Shown in pieces: positions 31,541-43,946 of a DNA stretch of 64,000 bases. This DNA comes from Platanthera guangdongensis (taxonomy: Eukaryota > Streptophyta > Magnoliopsida > Asparagales > Orchidaceae), in the NCBI GenBank assembly GCA_039583875.1, contig CM077149.1:18799194-18863193 (forward strand), written 5' to 3'. A program made the translations under genes and the position numbers. The notes under the pieces were generated by a model. That model did not search any database and was not told where the DNA came from. It saw nothing but the letters and a program-made list of their open reading frames with translations. Each line of letters starts with the position of its first letter. The stretch's first letter is position 1.

Positions 31541-33352
31541 GAAGACAAAGGAACATCCTCCTTGGGCCCTGAAATAGCTGCTCGTATTCCTCCGTGTCGT
31601 TAGTAGCACCCCTTAAATAGTTGCTCGTCTTCTACATTTCAAAGAATAAGTGTCATCTTTTCTTCCCCCAATTATTACAACGTAAGGTTTTTTTTCATTA
31701 GGGTTTTCAATCTATTTCCAATCATATGTTCTTACTACCAGTTCGATTAGACAATTTGAATTTTTATTCCACCTCGATTCATTGATTCTTGGTCGTATTT
31801 TGGATGAAAGAGCCTTTTACTAGTAGTGTGCTTGTTTCATTAGGGTTTTCAGCCTGTTTATATAATTTCTAGTCTTGATTTTTTTCATTTCGCTTCCCTA
31901 CTTTGCAGTACAAATGTCGAAACATACTTTCTTAGTTCCAATTCGATTAATTTGTAGTAGTAATTCACAGTCTTTTTTTTAATTCCAGCCTGTCTACATA
32001 ATTTACAGTCATAATTCTAATCGTAATACTTTATTTCTATCTCGATCACATTCTTTGTAGTCATATTTATTGTCATAGTTTTTAGCTCCAGCTCGTTTGC
32101 ATTTTTGTAGATGCAAAGTATCAGTTACCATTACTACAGATGTGCATTTTTTACTGATGAGGCTGTCCTAAGTCATATAGGGAAAGTGGGGTGCCAATAG
32201 CCCTTCACACATGATCCCCACTAACTTAATGAGATCATGGGGATAAGTACCGTGCACACGAATCCGCGCGTATGATCCCCCGAGCGGCCCGCACACGAAT
32301 CTCACAGTGCACGCCTTTAAAGTAACCACCACGGCCGCTTCCTGCGGTCGCGGGGGCCTCGCTCGCGAGGGCAGCCGCACAGTGGCCGCCCTCCCCGCAG
32401 CCGCGGGGGGACCTCACCCACAAGGGCAGCCACATCACAACTAGCCATTCTGCCGGCTGCGGCTCCTCCTCCGATGGTCGTCCGCCGCCAAGGTTGGCCT
32501 CTCATTCATGGCGGGCCCTCGCCGCCATCTAATCGTCTCGTCACGATCACCGCCATCCATTATATGAGTAACCACCCACTAACCACCATGGTTAGTGGAA
32601 TGTATTATTTAGTTAATTAACGACTTGTATATAACAAGTATTATGAAAACATTATACACTTAAAACTATGCAAAATGTGGTATGCACCTAGTAATTTGGG
32701 TGGTTACAATGTGCGGATAGCCGTGTAACCACTGTAACTTTCTCCACTCACAACTTTCTTCTTTCTCAGGTCGAAGCTCCGCCGAAATCCTCCAATGAGC
32801 CTCCTCCTCCCTTCAAGCCACCGAAACATTTGTCGAAGTCCACGATGCTCCGAGGAAGAAGACGATCGCCAGCCAGCCACGTCAAGAAATCTCTTACATG
32901 TGCATCATTCTGCATGCCTCTGCCAATGCATCTCTTTGCGCCTTGTTGTCGTGCTGCCATGTTCAACATCCGAGCAGCGCCCACGAGCGGCTGCCACCAC
33001 CAAAAAGTGATGAAAATGAGCTCCGTGTGAGGTGGCCCGTTGCCCACTAAGTACACCAGCAATCTCTCTCACCCCCCGAGTTGTAATAAGGAGAGGTCTG
33101 TTGCCCTCGATTCTCTTGACAACCTGTAGACTGCCGCCAATAGTGAAGTTTTTCTGGCACCGTACTAGTCACGTGGTTTTTTATCCATTTGAGGGGTTTT
33201 CCACTTTAAAATCGCCTTTTTGTTATGCTATACTATTCTTTGACAGTGTGTGCGCTTGATCACTCCACAGGTTAAGGTGGCCTAATTTAGTTCGATCTAC
33301 TAGAAGGGTTGAGTGACCCTAACAATTTGGCATCATCTATGAGAACACATTC
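31541..33352. other. Unassigned region between C1 and D1
   Basis: AT-rich DNA with AGGGTTTTC motifs (31700-32160), then a GC-rich block (32270-32510) with overlapping minus-strand open frames that look compositional, then AT-rich DNA. Near 33331-33352 there is TTTGGCATCATCTATGAGAA, which resembles the TTGGCGCCGTCTGTGGGAA primer-site region of some gypsy elements. No gene is recognised. Confidence 0.45.
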
Positions 33353-33570
33353 TGTAACATCCCGACTTTTATTAGGCCACTAGAGCCCTAGTGGGCCCAA
33401 AAAAAGTGGCATGAACCCTACCCCTGACCCGGTAGGAAATAACCCTAGGCGGGAAACAGAGCTAGAGAACTCTGAAATGAGTTCTGTCAGTTCCTGTGAC
33501 CTCATGTAGTCAATACGAGTGCATCGGAACTCGTTCAGTTGAACCCCGAGGTCATAAAGTGAATGTGACC
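33353..33570 (+). repeat. Left fragment of a D1-family LTR
   Basis: It begins TGTAACATCCCGACTTTT, the usual start of chromovirus LTRs. Its part at about 33455-33555 (CTAGAGAACTCTGAAATGAG, then TTCTGTC) is repeated to the right of element F at 45521-45645. The two flanks therefore overlap and are not simply the halves of one LTR. Confidence 0.7.
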
Positions 33571-35043
33571 AAATTTGTTTTGACCTCCTTGTATAGATCT
33601 AAAGGTCAATTAGAACTGAGTCTAAGGGTTAGTATTTAGGTTTGAAAGCTGCCCTCAAGATCCTCAAGACCAGATATTTCAGTTCAGGAGACTAAGTCAT
33701 TTCATCTAGCTCAGGATGACGAATCATCTAACACCATTCGACAATCTCTGAGCTCACCTCGACGAATCGTCGAACTCCATTCGACGATCTCTGAGCTCAA
33801 CTTCAACGAGTCGTCGAACTCCATTCGACGATCTTCGAGCTCAGATCGACGTTCCTGTCTCTAGTTTGTTTCCCTATCTCTGAGCTCAGTTCGACGATAG
33901 TTGAGCTCAGATCGACGCTTTCTGCTTCAGTCTAAGTCTAGTCTCTGAGCTCAGTTCAACGATAGTTGAGCTCAGGTTGACGTTTTTCTGGAGAGATCGA
34001 CGTTTTTCAAGATTCAAATTCAGACATTTATGGAATTATTCTCAGCATTTATGTCAAGAATCTTGTAGCCGTTTCAATTAATCTGGAGCAAGTTTCAAGG
34101 GATTTTCAAAGGAATGTTTTATTGGACTTTCCTCCAGAAGACAAAATACAGTTAAGGAAGTCATTTATGACAGACTAACAACTATCTTGGACAGAGAATC
34201 ATTCTATTCAGATCTAAGGAATAAAAAATTTATTCATATTCTGCTGGTGAATAACAACAACTATTACAACAACAACAGAAAGAGAAAGAGTTGCAGATAT
34301 TCACAGACAGAATTCATACAGGAACACACATCACTGAAGGAGATCAATATTCTAAAATTTCTAGATCCCTTTTGATTCCAGTGTTCAAAGGCCATTATCA
34401 TTCAAGACTCCAGACACCACACATTTCAGCTGCTGCTGGAATCATCTTTTGCTGGAGATCAAATCTTCTGAAGGCCTATCACCCTACTGTAAAGCTTCAC
34501 TTCCTGAATAACTATAGATCTCAGGGGGAGCTTTGACAACATCCACTATCTTCTCTCTGATTGTTGACAGAGAAGATCATCTCATCCCTCTCTCTCTCTC
34601 TGTAAAGGGTTTATCAAACTCCCTTCAAAAGTTTGTGTTGGTTTCTGAGACCTTATCAAAACTCAGTGATGGCAAGACACCTGATCAAAAAATCTGGTTT
34701 GGTTTTTGAGTACCTTATCAAAAGCTCATTGGTGCCCAGGACAGCTGATCAACTCATCCTATAGTGGATTCCTACCTAGGGTGGTAGAAGAGTGGATGTA
34801 CCCAGATTGGTTGGGGAACCACTATAGCTCCTTGTGTCATCTGGTTGCTTATTTTCTTTTGTTTTCTGGCTGTGGTTTGTGATTGTTCTGTGATTGCTTT
34901 GTAATTAGATAGTTGCTGTGTTTGCTGTATTTCATTTGCTTCCATGTTCACTTAGGAATTCAACAAGAGTTGTAAAAAGTTTTTAGCAAGCACTATACTC
35001 TATTCACCCCCCTAGAGTATATCAGATCTAACCTGCACTTTCA
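33571..35043 (+). repeat. F 5' LTR, lacking first 51 bp
   Basis: It matches 43998-45476 but starts at AAATTTGTTTTGACC, 51 bp into the LTR. U3 holds an array of TCGTCGAAC / GTTCGACGA palindromic motifs (33720-33990). It ends CTGCACTTTCA before the primer site. Confidence 0.9.
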
Positions 35044-35045
35044 AT

Positions 35046-35063
35046 TGGTATCAAAGCGAGGTT
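35046..35063 (+). other. F primer binding site
   Basis: TGGTATCAAAGCGAGGTT, two bases after the LTR. tRNA-iMet complement with two mismatches. Confidence 0.88.
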
Positions 35064-35175
35064 GGTTAAAACAACACACCTTAGTGGTTGCACAGGCTAA
35101 CACCTGAACCCAAAGATCCCTCTAGTTAGATCTGCTTGTTTTAAGTTTGTTACTAGATTTATTTCTTCACAGAAC

Positions 35176-37191
35176 ATGGCCCAAAACAAAGATTATGCTA
35201 GCACCAGACCTCCAATATGCAATCTATCTAAGTTTGCACTTTGGAAGGCAAGGATTATATTGTACATGAACTCTATTGATGAAGACATTTTTAATTCTGT
35301 TTTGACAGTGTGTCCAAGACCCCCAGAAAATACAAGTACAAGTGTTGTTCCACCTCCATCAGGAACAGATGCAGAAATCAAGACATGGAAAGTGGCAGAT
35401 GCTAAGGCAATGAATATTTTAGCCCAGACTATGTCTGATGAAATTTTCCAACAAGTAGCTAAATGCAACTCAGCAAAGGACATCTGGGACAAGTTATCTG
35501 AGATAGTCTCAGGATCTGCTGATGAGAGAAAAGATAGAAGATCTCATCTCATAACCCAATATGAGAACTTCAAGAAAGGAGAAGCTGAGTCAGTAGCAGA
35601 CATGTATAATAGATTCAGTCTCATAGTCAATGAGCTGAAAACATTGGACAAAGAGATCTCATTGACTGAGCTCAATGATAAAATCCTAATGTGCTTCCCA
35701 AGCACTTGGTACTCAAGGATCTGGCCAATCAAGCATGCCAGAAGCCTAAATGAGATCACAACTGAAGCTCTCTTGGGCAAGCTCAAGTCTTATGAGCTGC
35801 TCATCAAAAATAGAGAAGAAGAGCAGAAAGCTGTCTCACCAGCTATAAGAAAGGAAAAATCAATAGCTTTCAAAGCCATTGAAGATCAGCCTGAAGACAA
35901 AGTCACAGGCAATGAAGAGCTGCTAAGCCTACTGGCCAAAAGATTTTACAAAATGGCCAGGAAAGATTTCAGGAAAAAGTCTGCCATAGGGCATGACAAG
36001 CCAAGGTATGACAAATCAAATAACAAAGAGATTATTTGTTTTGGATGCAGGAAAACAGGTCACATGGTGTCTGACTGTCCAGAAAATTAGTATAAGGAGA
36101 AAAAGGACAGGAAAGAAAGAAGAAAAGACAAAGACTTCAGGAAGAACAACAATGACAAACCCTCCTCCAGCAAGAACAAACACACCAGAAAGGGGTTTGT
36201 AGCTGAAACTTGGAGTGAGATAGAAGAAGAATCTGAAGCTTCATCCGGCTCAAGTGATGATGAAGATGATGCTGAAGAAAAAGAATTCTGCATGATGGCT
36301 ATCAATGACTCACAACAAAATTCTGATGCAGAAGAATCAGAGTCAGAATCAGAGACTCAATCTGAAGAGGACCAGGTAATAAATTCTTTTGATTTTAATT
36401 CTGAGGACTTCAAGTGTGAGTTTAAAGCACTATGTTTAGATTTACTAAAATCTGAGAAGGAAATCATTTCTCTCAGAAATAAGCTATCTGAACACAACAC
36501 TTTAAAATCAGAAAACCTCAAACTCTCTGAGGAGTTGGAATGCTGTAAGGAGCAGATATCCTCACTAAAAAGTGACCTATCAGAGGCCAAAAAGTTTGAA
36601 GAATCCCTCAATGGGAGAAGTATCAAACTAATGGACATCACAAGCACAGTGAACTCAAGATTCAACAGTACACTGGGCTTGGGTGCTTCATCTAGCCAAC
36701 CTGTAGTATTAACAACCCCAATCAAGTTTATCTCTGATAAAGGTAAGGGAGTTGTAGAGGTAGCTAGGAAGAATTCTGATCTACCTAAGAAAACCATAGT
36801 TCAACAAAAATCGTTGAACGGAGCTCGACGATCGCCGAATGGAGCTCAACGATCTCAGGCTAAATCGTCGAACTCAGGTCGACGATCTCTGAACCCTGAA
36901 CTCTGGCACAGTCGATCTTCGAACGGAGCTCGACGATCTGACCCAAGATCGCCGAACTCAGCTCAGAGATCGTCGAACAAAGCTCAGAGTTTTGAAAACT
37001 CTTTCAAAGGCAAATCAAAGTTCAATCCTAGAGGTTCTACATCTCAATGGTTTAACCCCTATACTGAATGGATAATACCTCTTAGGAGATATCATCTTGA
37101 AGGCTATAAGAGTCAACCCGAGATGTATTTTATTTCTGAATTCAAAGGTTATCAACCTAGGCCCAATGTAAACTGGGTCAAAAACAAGTAA
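35176..37191 (+). pseudogene. F gag, one in-frame stop
   Basis: ATG at 35176. Domains: an N-terminal copia gag domain (FALWKARIILYMNSID), the UBN2-type core (SHLITQYENFKKGEAESVAD, LNDKILMCFP), and a CCHC zinc knuckle CFGCRKTGHMVSDC (36040-36081). A TAG stop at 36088-36090 follows, then the same frame runs on to 37191 with an acidic region (36220-36370), a coiled coil (36440-36600) and a Ser/Arg/Asn repeat region (36808-36990; SSNGARRS-like units). The repeats are encoded by the same palindrome found in the LTR. The stop sits just after the zinc knuckle, so a shorter Gag could still be made. Confidence 0.9.
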
Positions 37192-37192
37192 A

Positions 37193-39373
37193 TTGCTTTA
37201 TGTGCAGGTGAAGACCTATCCAACATCAAACCAGCAATGGTATCTGGATAGTGGGTGCTCAAAGCACATGACAGGAAACAAGGACAATTTCACATCCTTC
37301 AAAGCCAAGCTTGGACCCAAAGTAATATTTGATGACTCAAACTTTGGACTAACAAAAGGATATGGTGCAGTCCAGATTGGCTCAGTCACTTTCAAGAAAG
37401 TAACATATGTGGAAGGACTGAAGCACAACTTAATCAGTATCAGTCAACTGTGTGATGAAGGCTATCAAGTGACTTTCAGCAAATCCTCATGCAAGATCAA
37501 ATCAGAGGACAACACCACTGTGTTGACAGGTAAAAGGAAAGGTAACATCTATCTTGTAGATTTTCTTTCAACTAAGGTAGATATATACTTGTTTAATTTC
37601 ATTTGTAGACCTAATGAATTGTGGCATAAGAGACTAGGGCATATAAACCTTAGAATCATTGATAGGCTATCCAAGGACAACCTTGTTAGAGGACTACCTT
37701 CTGGCCCCTACAAGAAGGAAGGACTTTGCAGAGCTTGTCAATTAGGCAAGCAAACCAAAAATAGTTTCAAGTCACTTAATAAGAGTGATTCACCTAGGAT
37801 TTTGTATCTGTTACACATGGATCTCTTTGGACCCATTACAGTACAAAGTTTAGGAGGGAAATCTTATACTTTAGTAGTTGTAGATGACTTCTTTAGATTC
37901 ACATGGCTGTTCTTTCTGAAGAAGAAGTCTGATAACTTTAAGTGTTTGACAGAGTTTCTCAAATGCATACAGAGTGAGTTCAATACTCACATTGCCCTGA
38001 TCAGAAGTGATCATAGGACAGAGTTTGATTCTCTTCTTATGCAAGAGTTCTGTCAAAGTGAAGGGATCAGGCACATTTTCTCAGCTCCTATAACTCCTCA
38101 ACAAAATGGGGTAGCTGAAAGGAAAAATAGAACCCTTATTGAATCTGCTACTACATTGTTATCAGATGCTCATCTTCCTCTATCCTTTTGGGCAGAGGCA
38201 GTGAACACCTCCAACTATGTGTTGAATAGAAGTTTAATACATAAACTGAAGGACAAGACTCCCTATGAATTACTCAAAGGGAAGAAACCTAAAGTAGATT
38301 ATTTCAAAATCTTTGGTTGTATTTGCTACATTCATAATAATGACAAGAAATACTTAGCAAAATTTCAAGCTAAAGCTGATGAAGAAGTGTTTCTGGGATA
38401 CTTCATGATCAGTAAAGCTTATAGGGTATATAATAAATCTACTCTCAAAATTGAAGAATCTGTTCATATATCTTTTGATGAATCTAATATGTCTTTCAAG
38501 GAGAAGAATACTTCTACCATAGAACCTTTGCAGGTATACTCTCTTGCTGAAGACTTGGACAGGTTACAAATTATTCAAAAAGATGAAAGCAGTGAAGATG
38601 AAAAAGACATTCAACATCTTGATGAGAATCTTCTTGAAGAGCCAGTTGTTGTACCACAAGAGGAAACAACAACAAAGGTTGGTGAACAATCAACATCTCC
38701 TGTTGATTTAGTAACATCAAGAGACCATCCAATCTCCCAAGTGATTGGAGACATCTCAGCTGGTGTGCAGACCAAAAATCAGGTCAACCAAAACCTGATG
38801 CACACTTGCTTTCTCTCTCAAATTGAACCTCAATCCATTCAAGATGCAGAGCAAGATCCACACTGGATTATTGCAATGCAAGAGGAGTTGCATCAATTTG
38901 AAAGGAACAAAGTTTGGGAACTAGTACCAAGGCCAAAGGATCACTTCATTGTTGGAACAAAGTGGGTGTTCAGAAATAAATTGGATGATCAAGGAGTTAT
39001 TGTAAGGAACAAGGCAAGGCTAGTTGCTCAAGGGTACTCTCAAGAAGAAAACATAGACTATGACCAGACTTTTGCACCAGTTGCAAGGTTGGAGGCTATT
39101 AGAATCTTCTTAGCATATGCAGCACACAAAGGCTTCAAAGTGTACCAGATGGACGTAAAGAGTGCTTTTCTCAATGGAGACATCAAAGAAAAAGTGTACG
39201 TCAGACAACCTCCAGGTTTTATCTCTCCAACCCATCCTGACTATGTTTTTAAGCTGAACAAAGCATTATATGGTCTCAAGCAAGCTCCTAGAGTATGGTA
39301 TGAGACCCTAGCATACTTTCTCCTAAAAAATGAATTTATAAGGGGTAGAGTAGACCAAACTCTTTTTTATTAG
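37193..39373 (+). pseudogene. F pol: protease, integrase, RT N-terminal part
   Basis: Open for 726 codons in the +1 frame relative to gag, with no ATG at its start. Protease: [13 protein letters not shown] (37239-37278). Pre-integrase: [22 protein letters not shown]. Integrase DDE: HMDLFGP (37816), [10 protein letters not shown] (the usual glycine of RSDHG is Arg) and [11 protein letters not shown]-terminal: [65 protein letters not shown] and [14 protein letters not shown]. It stops at 39371, just before the YVDD box. Read in copia order it makes the enzymes for cDNA synthesis and insertion. Broken once here by a frameshift. Confidence 0.93.
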
Positions 39374-39389
39374 AACCCATAAGTCTCAT

Positions 39390-40361
39390 ACCCTACTAGT
39401 ACAGATCTATGTAGATGATATTATTTTTGGTTCTACTGATTCAAACTTGTGCAGAAGGTTTTCCAACCTAATGCATTCTAAATTTGAGATGAGTAGCATG
39501 AGTGAGCTATCCTTCTTCCTAGGATTGCAAGTCAAGCAGCATGCTGAAGGCATCTTTATTTCTCAAACCAAATATGCAAATGAATTGGTTAAGAAATTTG
39601 GCATGTCTGAAGCATCTTGTATGAAAACACCCATGCCTACTAATGATGTATTAGATGCTGATTAACATGGGAAACCTGTTGATCAGACAACATATAAAGC
39701 AATGATTGTCTCTTTATTGTACCTTACAGCTAGTAGACCTGACATAATGTTTGCTACATGCATATGCGCTAGATTCCAAGTGAGCCCTAGAGAGTCACAC
39801 TTAACCTTAGTAAAAAGGATTCTTAGGTATGTAAAAAGTTGTCCAAATATAGGTCTCTGGTATCCAAAAGATTCAGCATTTGACTTAATTGGATTTTCAG
39901 ATGCTGATTATGCTGGATGTAGAATAGACAGGAAAAGCACCAGTGGAACTTGTCAGTTTCTTGGTGACAGACTTGTCTTCGGGTTTTGCAAGAAACAAAC
40001 ATCTGTGTCAACTTCAACTGCTGAAGTTGAATATATGACTGCAGGTAGTTGTTGTTCACAAATCTTGTGGATTCAAAATCAGCTCCTAGACTATGACTAC
40101 AACTTAGAGAAGTCAAAAATATTTTGTGATAATACTAGTGCTATTTCCATAGCACAAAATCCAGTCCTCCATAGTAGGACAAAACATATAGAAATTATGC
40201 ATCACTTTCTAAGGGATAATGTTGAGAAAAACAAAATTGAACTTCAATATATCCCAACTGATTTGCAAAGGGGAGATATTTTCACCAAACCCTTGGATGA
40301 AAAGAAACATACATTCTTCCTGAATCAGTTAGGAATGTTAGATGGAGGAAGTCTAAAATAA
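39390..40361 (+). pseudogene. F pol: RT palm/thumb and RNase H
   Basis: Continues pol in another frame: QIYVDDIIFGSTD (39400-39439), FEMSSMSELSFFLGLQV, a TAA stop at 39663-39665, then SLLYLTASRPDIMFATCI, RILRYVKSCPNIGLWY, FSDADYAGCRIDRKSTSGTC, SVSTSTAEVEYM, KIFCDNTSAI and GDIFTKPLDEKK. All RNase H acidic residues appear present. One frameshift (between 39373 and 39400) and one stop separate this from a continuous reading. Confidence 0.92.
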
Positions 40362-40446
40362 TATCCAAGATTTTAAAAAATCTAAAACTGACCAAGACTA
40401 GGCAAATCAAAATGCTTTTTCTAGTGTATAGAGTGTTTCTGGTCTC

Positions 40447-40690
40447 TGAACTGCGCTCGATGATTTTCCTCAAGATCGTCGAACAGAGATCGATGATTTC
40501 AGAAATCGTCGACCAGAGTTCAGCGCTTCTCAGATAGTGCTAAACTATCTGTCTTCAGGTCAGCGATCGTCGAACGGAGCTCGACGCTCTCCAATATCGT
40601 CGAACGGAGATCGACAATGTTGATGACCTTTCAGTTTCCTTTAGAAGCCCAGATCGTCGAACAGAGTTCAACGATCTTTCCTTTTCTGCG
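40447..40690 (+). repeat. F post-pol palindrome array
   Basis: Five or more copies of ATCGTCGAACNGAGNTCGAC-type units (for example near 40471, 40505, 40565, 40596 and 40651). These are the same motifs as in U3 of the LTRs and in gag. They lie between pol and the accessory gene. Confidence 0.8.
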
Positions 40691-40822
40691 TCGAACCCTA
40701 ATATAAAACTCATTTTTCGGTCGTCGTTCTGCCTTTGCGCTTTCATACTCTCTGCAAAATTTCTCTTTCCCTCCAAACTCTTCTACACTTGGTCCTTTGT
40801 TTGTTCATTTTTGCAGGAATCA

Positions 40823-41760
40823 ATGGCAGTTTCAGTCGCAATCTTGGCAGCAATGAAATTTGATACAGGCTGTGATATCGACATGGTTTCTTTCGATAAC
40901 AATGATCAAATCTTCAAGGACATTCTGGAACTTTTCAAGGACCAATAGTTAGTTACCATAATGACTACAAGGATCAAATAAGCCGCAAATAAAATAAAGG
41001 AATGAGTGTATACTGCCCACAATCTGGATCAGAACACAGTGGTTGGAACCATCTCAGGAACTCAGGTATCTCTAACACCTGCTGCTATGACAGAGGTTTT
41101 TCAATTGAATTCTGGAGAAGATTCTGTTGAGCTTTCTGGAGGAGAGTTTTCCCTTATGCTTGAGAGGATAGGACATTCAGAAGCTAACCCTAGTAAATTG
41201 CTTAAGAAGAATCTGCCAGTTGAGTACAGATTTCTTGCTGATGTAGTTGGGAAAGTGCTGTTGGCAAAACACTCAGCTCATGATACCATATCAAGGTATC
41301 AGCTCTATTTGATGGGTGCCCTGGTGGACAAGAAGCAGCTGAACTGGGGAGAAGTGTTCTTTAATTTAATCAAGAAGAAAATTAACAAGAACTTTGTTAA
41401 TTTTGGGAGGATTTTAGGGTTGTTTCATCATAATAGATGCCCTGCACTGCTTGTTTCTAGTGGAATGCACATCAATGCCTCCAAGAGGCTTACCTGTACC
41501 CTATTTGGGAAATGAGACAGGCAGATTGTAAAGCCCAGCAGACCCTCTGCAATCTCTTCTTCAGGTACAAGGACTACTTCAGTCTCTTCCCCTCAGGTTT
41601 CTTCCCCTACAGAAGATTTGCCTGCTTCATCTCCTCCTTCTCCACCTATTGTTTCATCTACAACAGTCACACCCACCATCATAATTTCATCCCTCATTTC
41701 AATCCCTTCTCCAACTCCACCATTAACTGAAGAAATCTTCCATCCACTACATCATACCCA
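40823..41760 (+). pseudogene. F post-pol accessory gene, first part
   Basis: ATG at 40823 (MAVSVAILAAMKFDTG), with stops at 40946, 40979 and 41003, then 170 open codons. GTISGTQVSLTPAAMTEVFQ and FLADVVGKVLLAKHSAHDTI and KKQLNWGEVFFNLIKKK match the E protein blocks (SKVAGVKVKLSASKLTRFL, LLSDIIGKVLICKPGSHDHI, KRFNWGELLFEKIKD). The tail after a TGA at 41513 is Ser/Pro/Thr-rich. Function unknown; same family as the post-pol genes of C1 and E. Confidence 0.7.
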
Positions 41761-41763
41761 CAT

Positions 41764-43791
41764 ATGGACATTGACTCATCATCTCATATTCCATCTTTCA
41801 CTCTTCTAGATGATTCCTATATGGATGATTCTCCTTCATCCCCTCCTGAGCCACCATCATCATCCACTTCTTATCAACAGTTACTTCAGGACATAATTGC
41901 TCAACCATCATTTACACCATCCATTTCCATTCCACTATCTTCCATCTCCACAATTCTAATATCTCAACCATCACTTCCACCATCCACAGTCTCTCCAACA
42001 ACATCTCCTGCTGCTCCAACCCTCATCTCTACCACATGCATCCCTACCTCTGCTCAAGTCCCTCTTGAGCAAGTAGATCTTCCAGCTATTGCAGACAAGC
42101 TATATGAGCTGATAGCTCCAAGGATATCACTACTGCTGGAGACCTCTTTGGCTCCACTTCTACAAACTATTCAGGAGTTGTCTGCCAGGATATCCTCCAT
42201 TCTTCCTCCTCAGGCAATCCCTTCTACTGGGTGCCTTGATCCAGTTTTCACTGAATCTAGGCAGGGGGAGATGCCTTATGAAGCTGAGATATTACCTGCT
42301 GTAGTAACTCCAGTTCAAGCTCCAGTTGCAATCATTACAGTGGATCTCAGGTCACTGTTGTCAGTTTTTGATTCTGTGTACTTCAGCTGTCTTCCAGACC
42401 AGCATACTGAAGATCTTACTAAGGCCATTGTGCCTATTTTCAGCTGTAACCTCAGCTTAATAAGTTCTTATATAAATTCCTTCAATACTGTTGACAATGC
42501 TCCTGTTTCTGTTGATCCTACTACTGCTGCTCCTCCTACTGCTGTTGTTGTTTCAGTGTCTGAGGATGTGCATATGACAGAGGCAATTGATTTTGAGCCT
42601 GCTATTTTTATCTCTGAATCTGTTGTTTCAGTTACCTCTGAGCTTGCTGTTTCTATTTCTGAAGTTGTTTTTCCAGTTTCATCTGTTTCTACTGCTTCTA
42701 TTACTGCTGCTATTGCTCCTATTTCTGAAATTTCTGTTTCTAAACCTGTTGTCATAGCTCCTTCTGCCAGTGTTGCTTCTACTCCACTTCCTGCTGTTGC
42801 TGCTGCTCCTGTTGCTGTTTCTGTTGTTTCTTCTGCTTAGTCTCAACAATAGAAAGAATATATCAAAAGGATTGATGCAGTATATGATAATCCACAAAGC
42901 TCAGACAGTGATCAGTTTAGGACTGACTCTGATGATTCCTCTGCAACAATTGCAAGGAAAAGGAAAGCAAGAAGCAAGGCCATGAAGAGAGTTCCCCCAG
43001 AGAAGGTGAAAGATACAAATGATATTCTATATTATATATTGCATGATTGCCCTATTACAGAACCATGGATGCAGTACTCCAGAAAGCAGCTGAAAGCCAT
43101 GAAGAAGAAAAGGAAATATGACAAAGGATCATCTCATTTCAATCCTCCTCCTCCTCCTTCACCTGATGCAGGTGCAGGTGGAAGTTCTGCCTCTCAATCT
43201 ACTGCTAGAAGCCAAACTTCATATCAATTTCAAGGAAGACCTCAGCAAAGAGGAAATCAGTCTAGAGGTTATCAGTCCAGAAGAGGACAGTACAGAGGAA
43301 ATCAAAGAGGACTCAGAGTGTATTCCAGGCAACATCCTTATCAAAGGGAAGGACAAGGTCCCTCTGACACTACTTCTGGTCCCTTCCCTTATAAGCTTAA
43401 AGATCTAGTCACTTCCAGAGCTCCTCCTGATAATTCTTCAAACAGATATGAGCCTCCTGTTCCATTTGAAGACCTAGAAAATAATCCCACTTCATGGACT
43501 GCCAGAATGAAAGAGTTGGCTGCACTAGACCAAATCAAGAAGGCTAGAGAACAAGGAAAAGATACATCAAATATCACTACTCTATCAGATCAAAGAAAGA
43601 AAGAACTTGAGAGATACTCTTCCAGCAAATTCTTTGATTCAAAAAGTTATATGAAGCTGCACCCAGAAGCTATAGTCCCCAGACCAAAACATCAAACTTC
43701 TCTAGGTGCAGCTGATGACAAAAGATCCAAGAAAGAAGCTCTCAACCCCAACAGAGAAATAGTTCTCATAAAGAGCAAGGAAAAGGAATGA
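41764..43791 (+). pseudogene. F post-pol accessory gene, second part
   Basis: One frame with stops at 42838 and 42850. The first part is Ser/Pro/Val-rich with a predicted helix (LADKLYELIAPRISLLLETS-like, 42085-42200). The second part (42880-43791) has a basic stretch (ARKRKARSKAMKRVPPEKVK), Gln/Arg/Gly-rich RG-type repeats (43210-43330) and a charged C-terminus (KSYMKLHPEAIVPRPKHQ). The basic and RG-rich parts suggest nucleic acid binding, which is inference. It is probably the continuation of the preceding ORF after a frameshift near 41760. Confidence 0.6.
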
Positions 43792-43932
43792 TTCTATAAG
43801 ATGACAATAATACCTATTTCTGACTATCTGTGATTATATCTGTATTTCTGCAATGTTTTTTCTTTGTTTTTGTTATATTTATGTATTGAATGTTTTTATT
43901 TTTCCAATGTCTGTAAATAGTAATCCTAACCC

Positions 43933-43946
43933 AAATAGGGGGAGAT
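43933..43946 (+). other. F polypurine tract
   Basis: AAATAGGGGGAGAT immediately before TGTTGGAACACC. Identical to that of element E. Confidence 0.92.

Noticed and set aside
32168..32505. Minus-strand open frames of 62-70 codons
   Set aside because: Overlapping in several frames in a GC-rich block, with no motif.
34291..34536. 81-codon open frame in the F 5' LTR, repeated at 44718-44963
   Set aside because: It is kept in both places because the LTRs are copies of each other, not because of selection. No domain, and it lies in the U3/R region.
37187..37206. Very short intron joining F gag to pol (GTAAATTGCTTTATGTGCAG)
   Set aside because: Only 20 nt, far below the minimum plant intron. The acceptor could still pair with a more distant donor, which I list as a finding.
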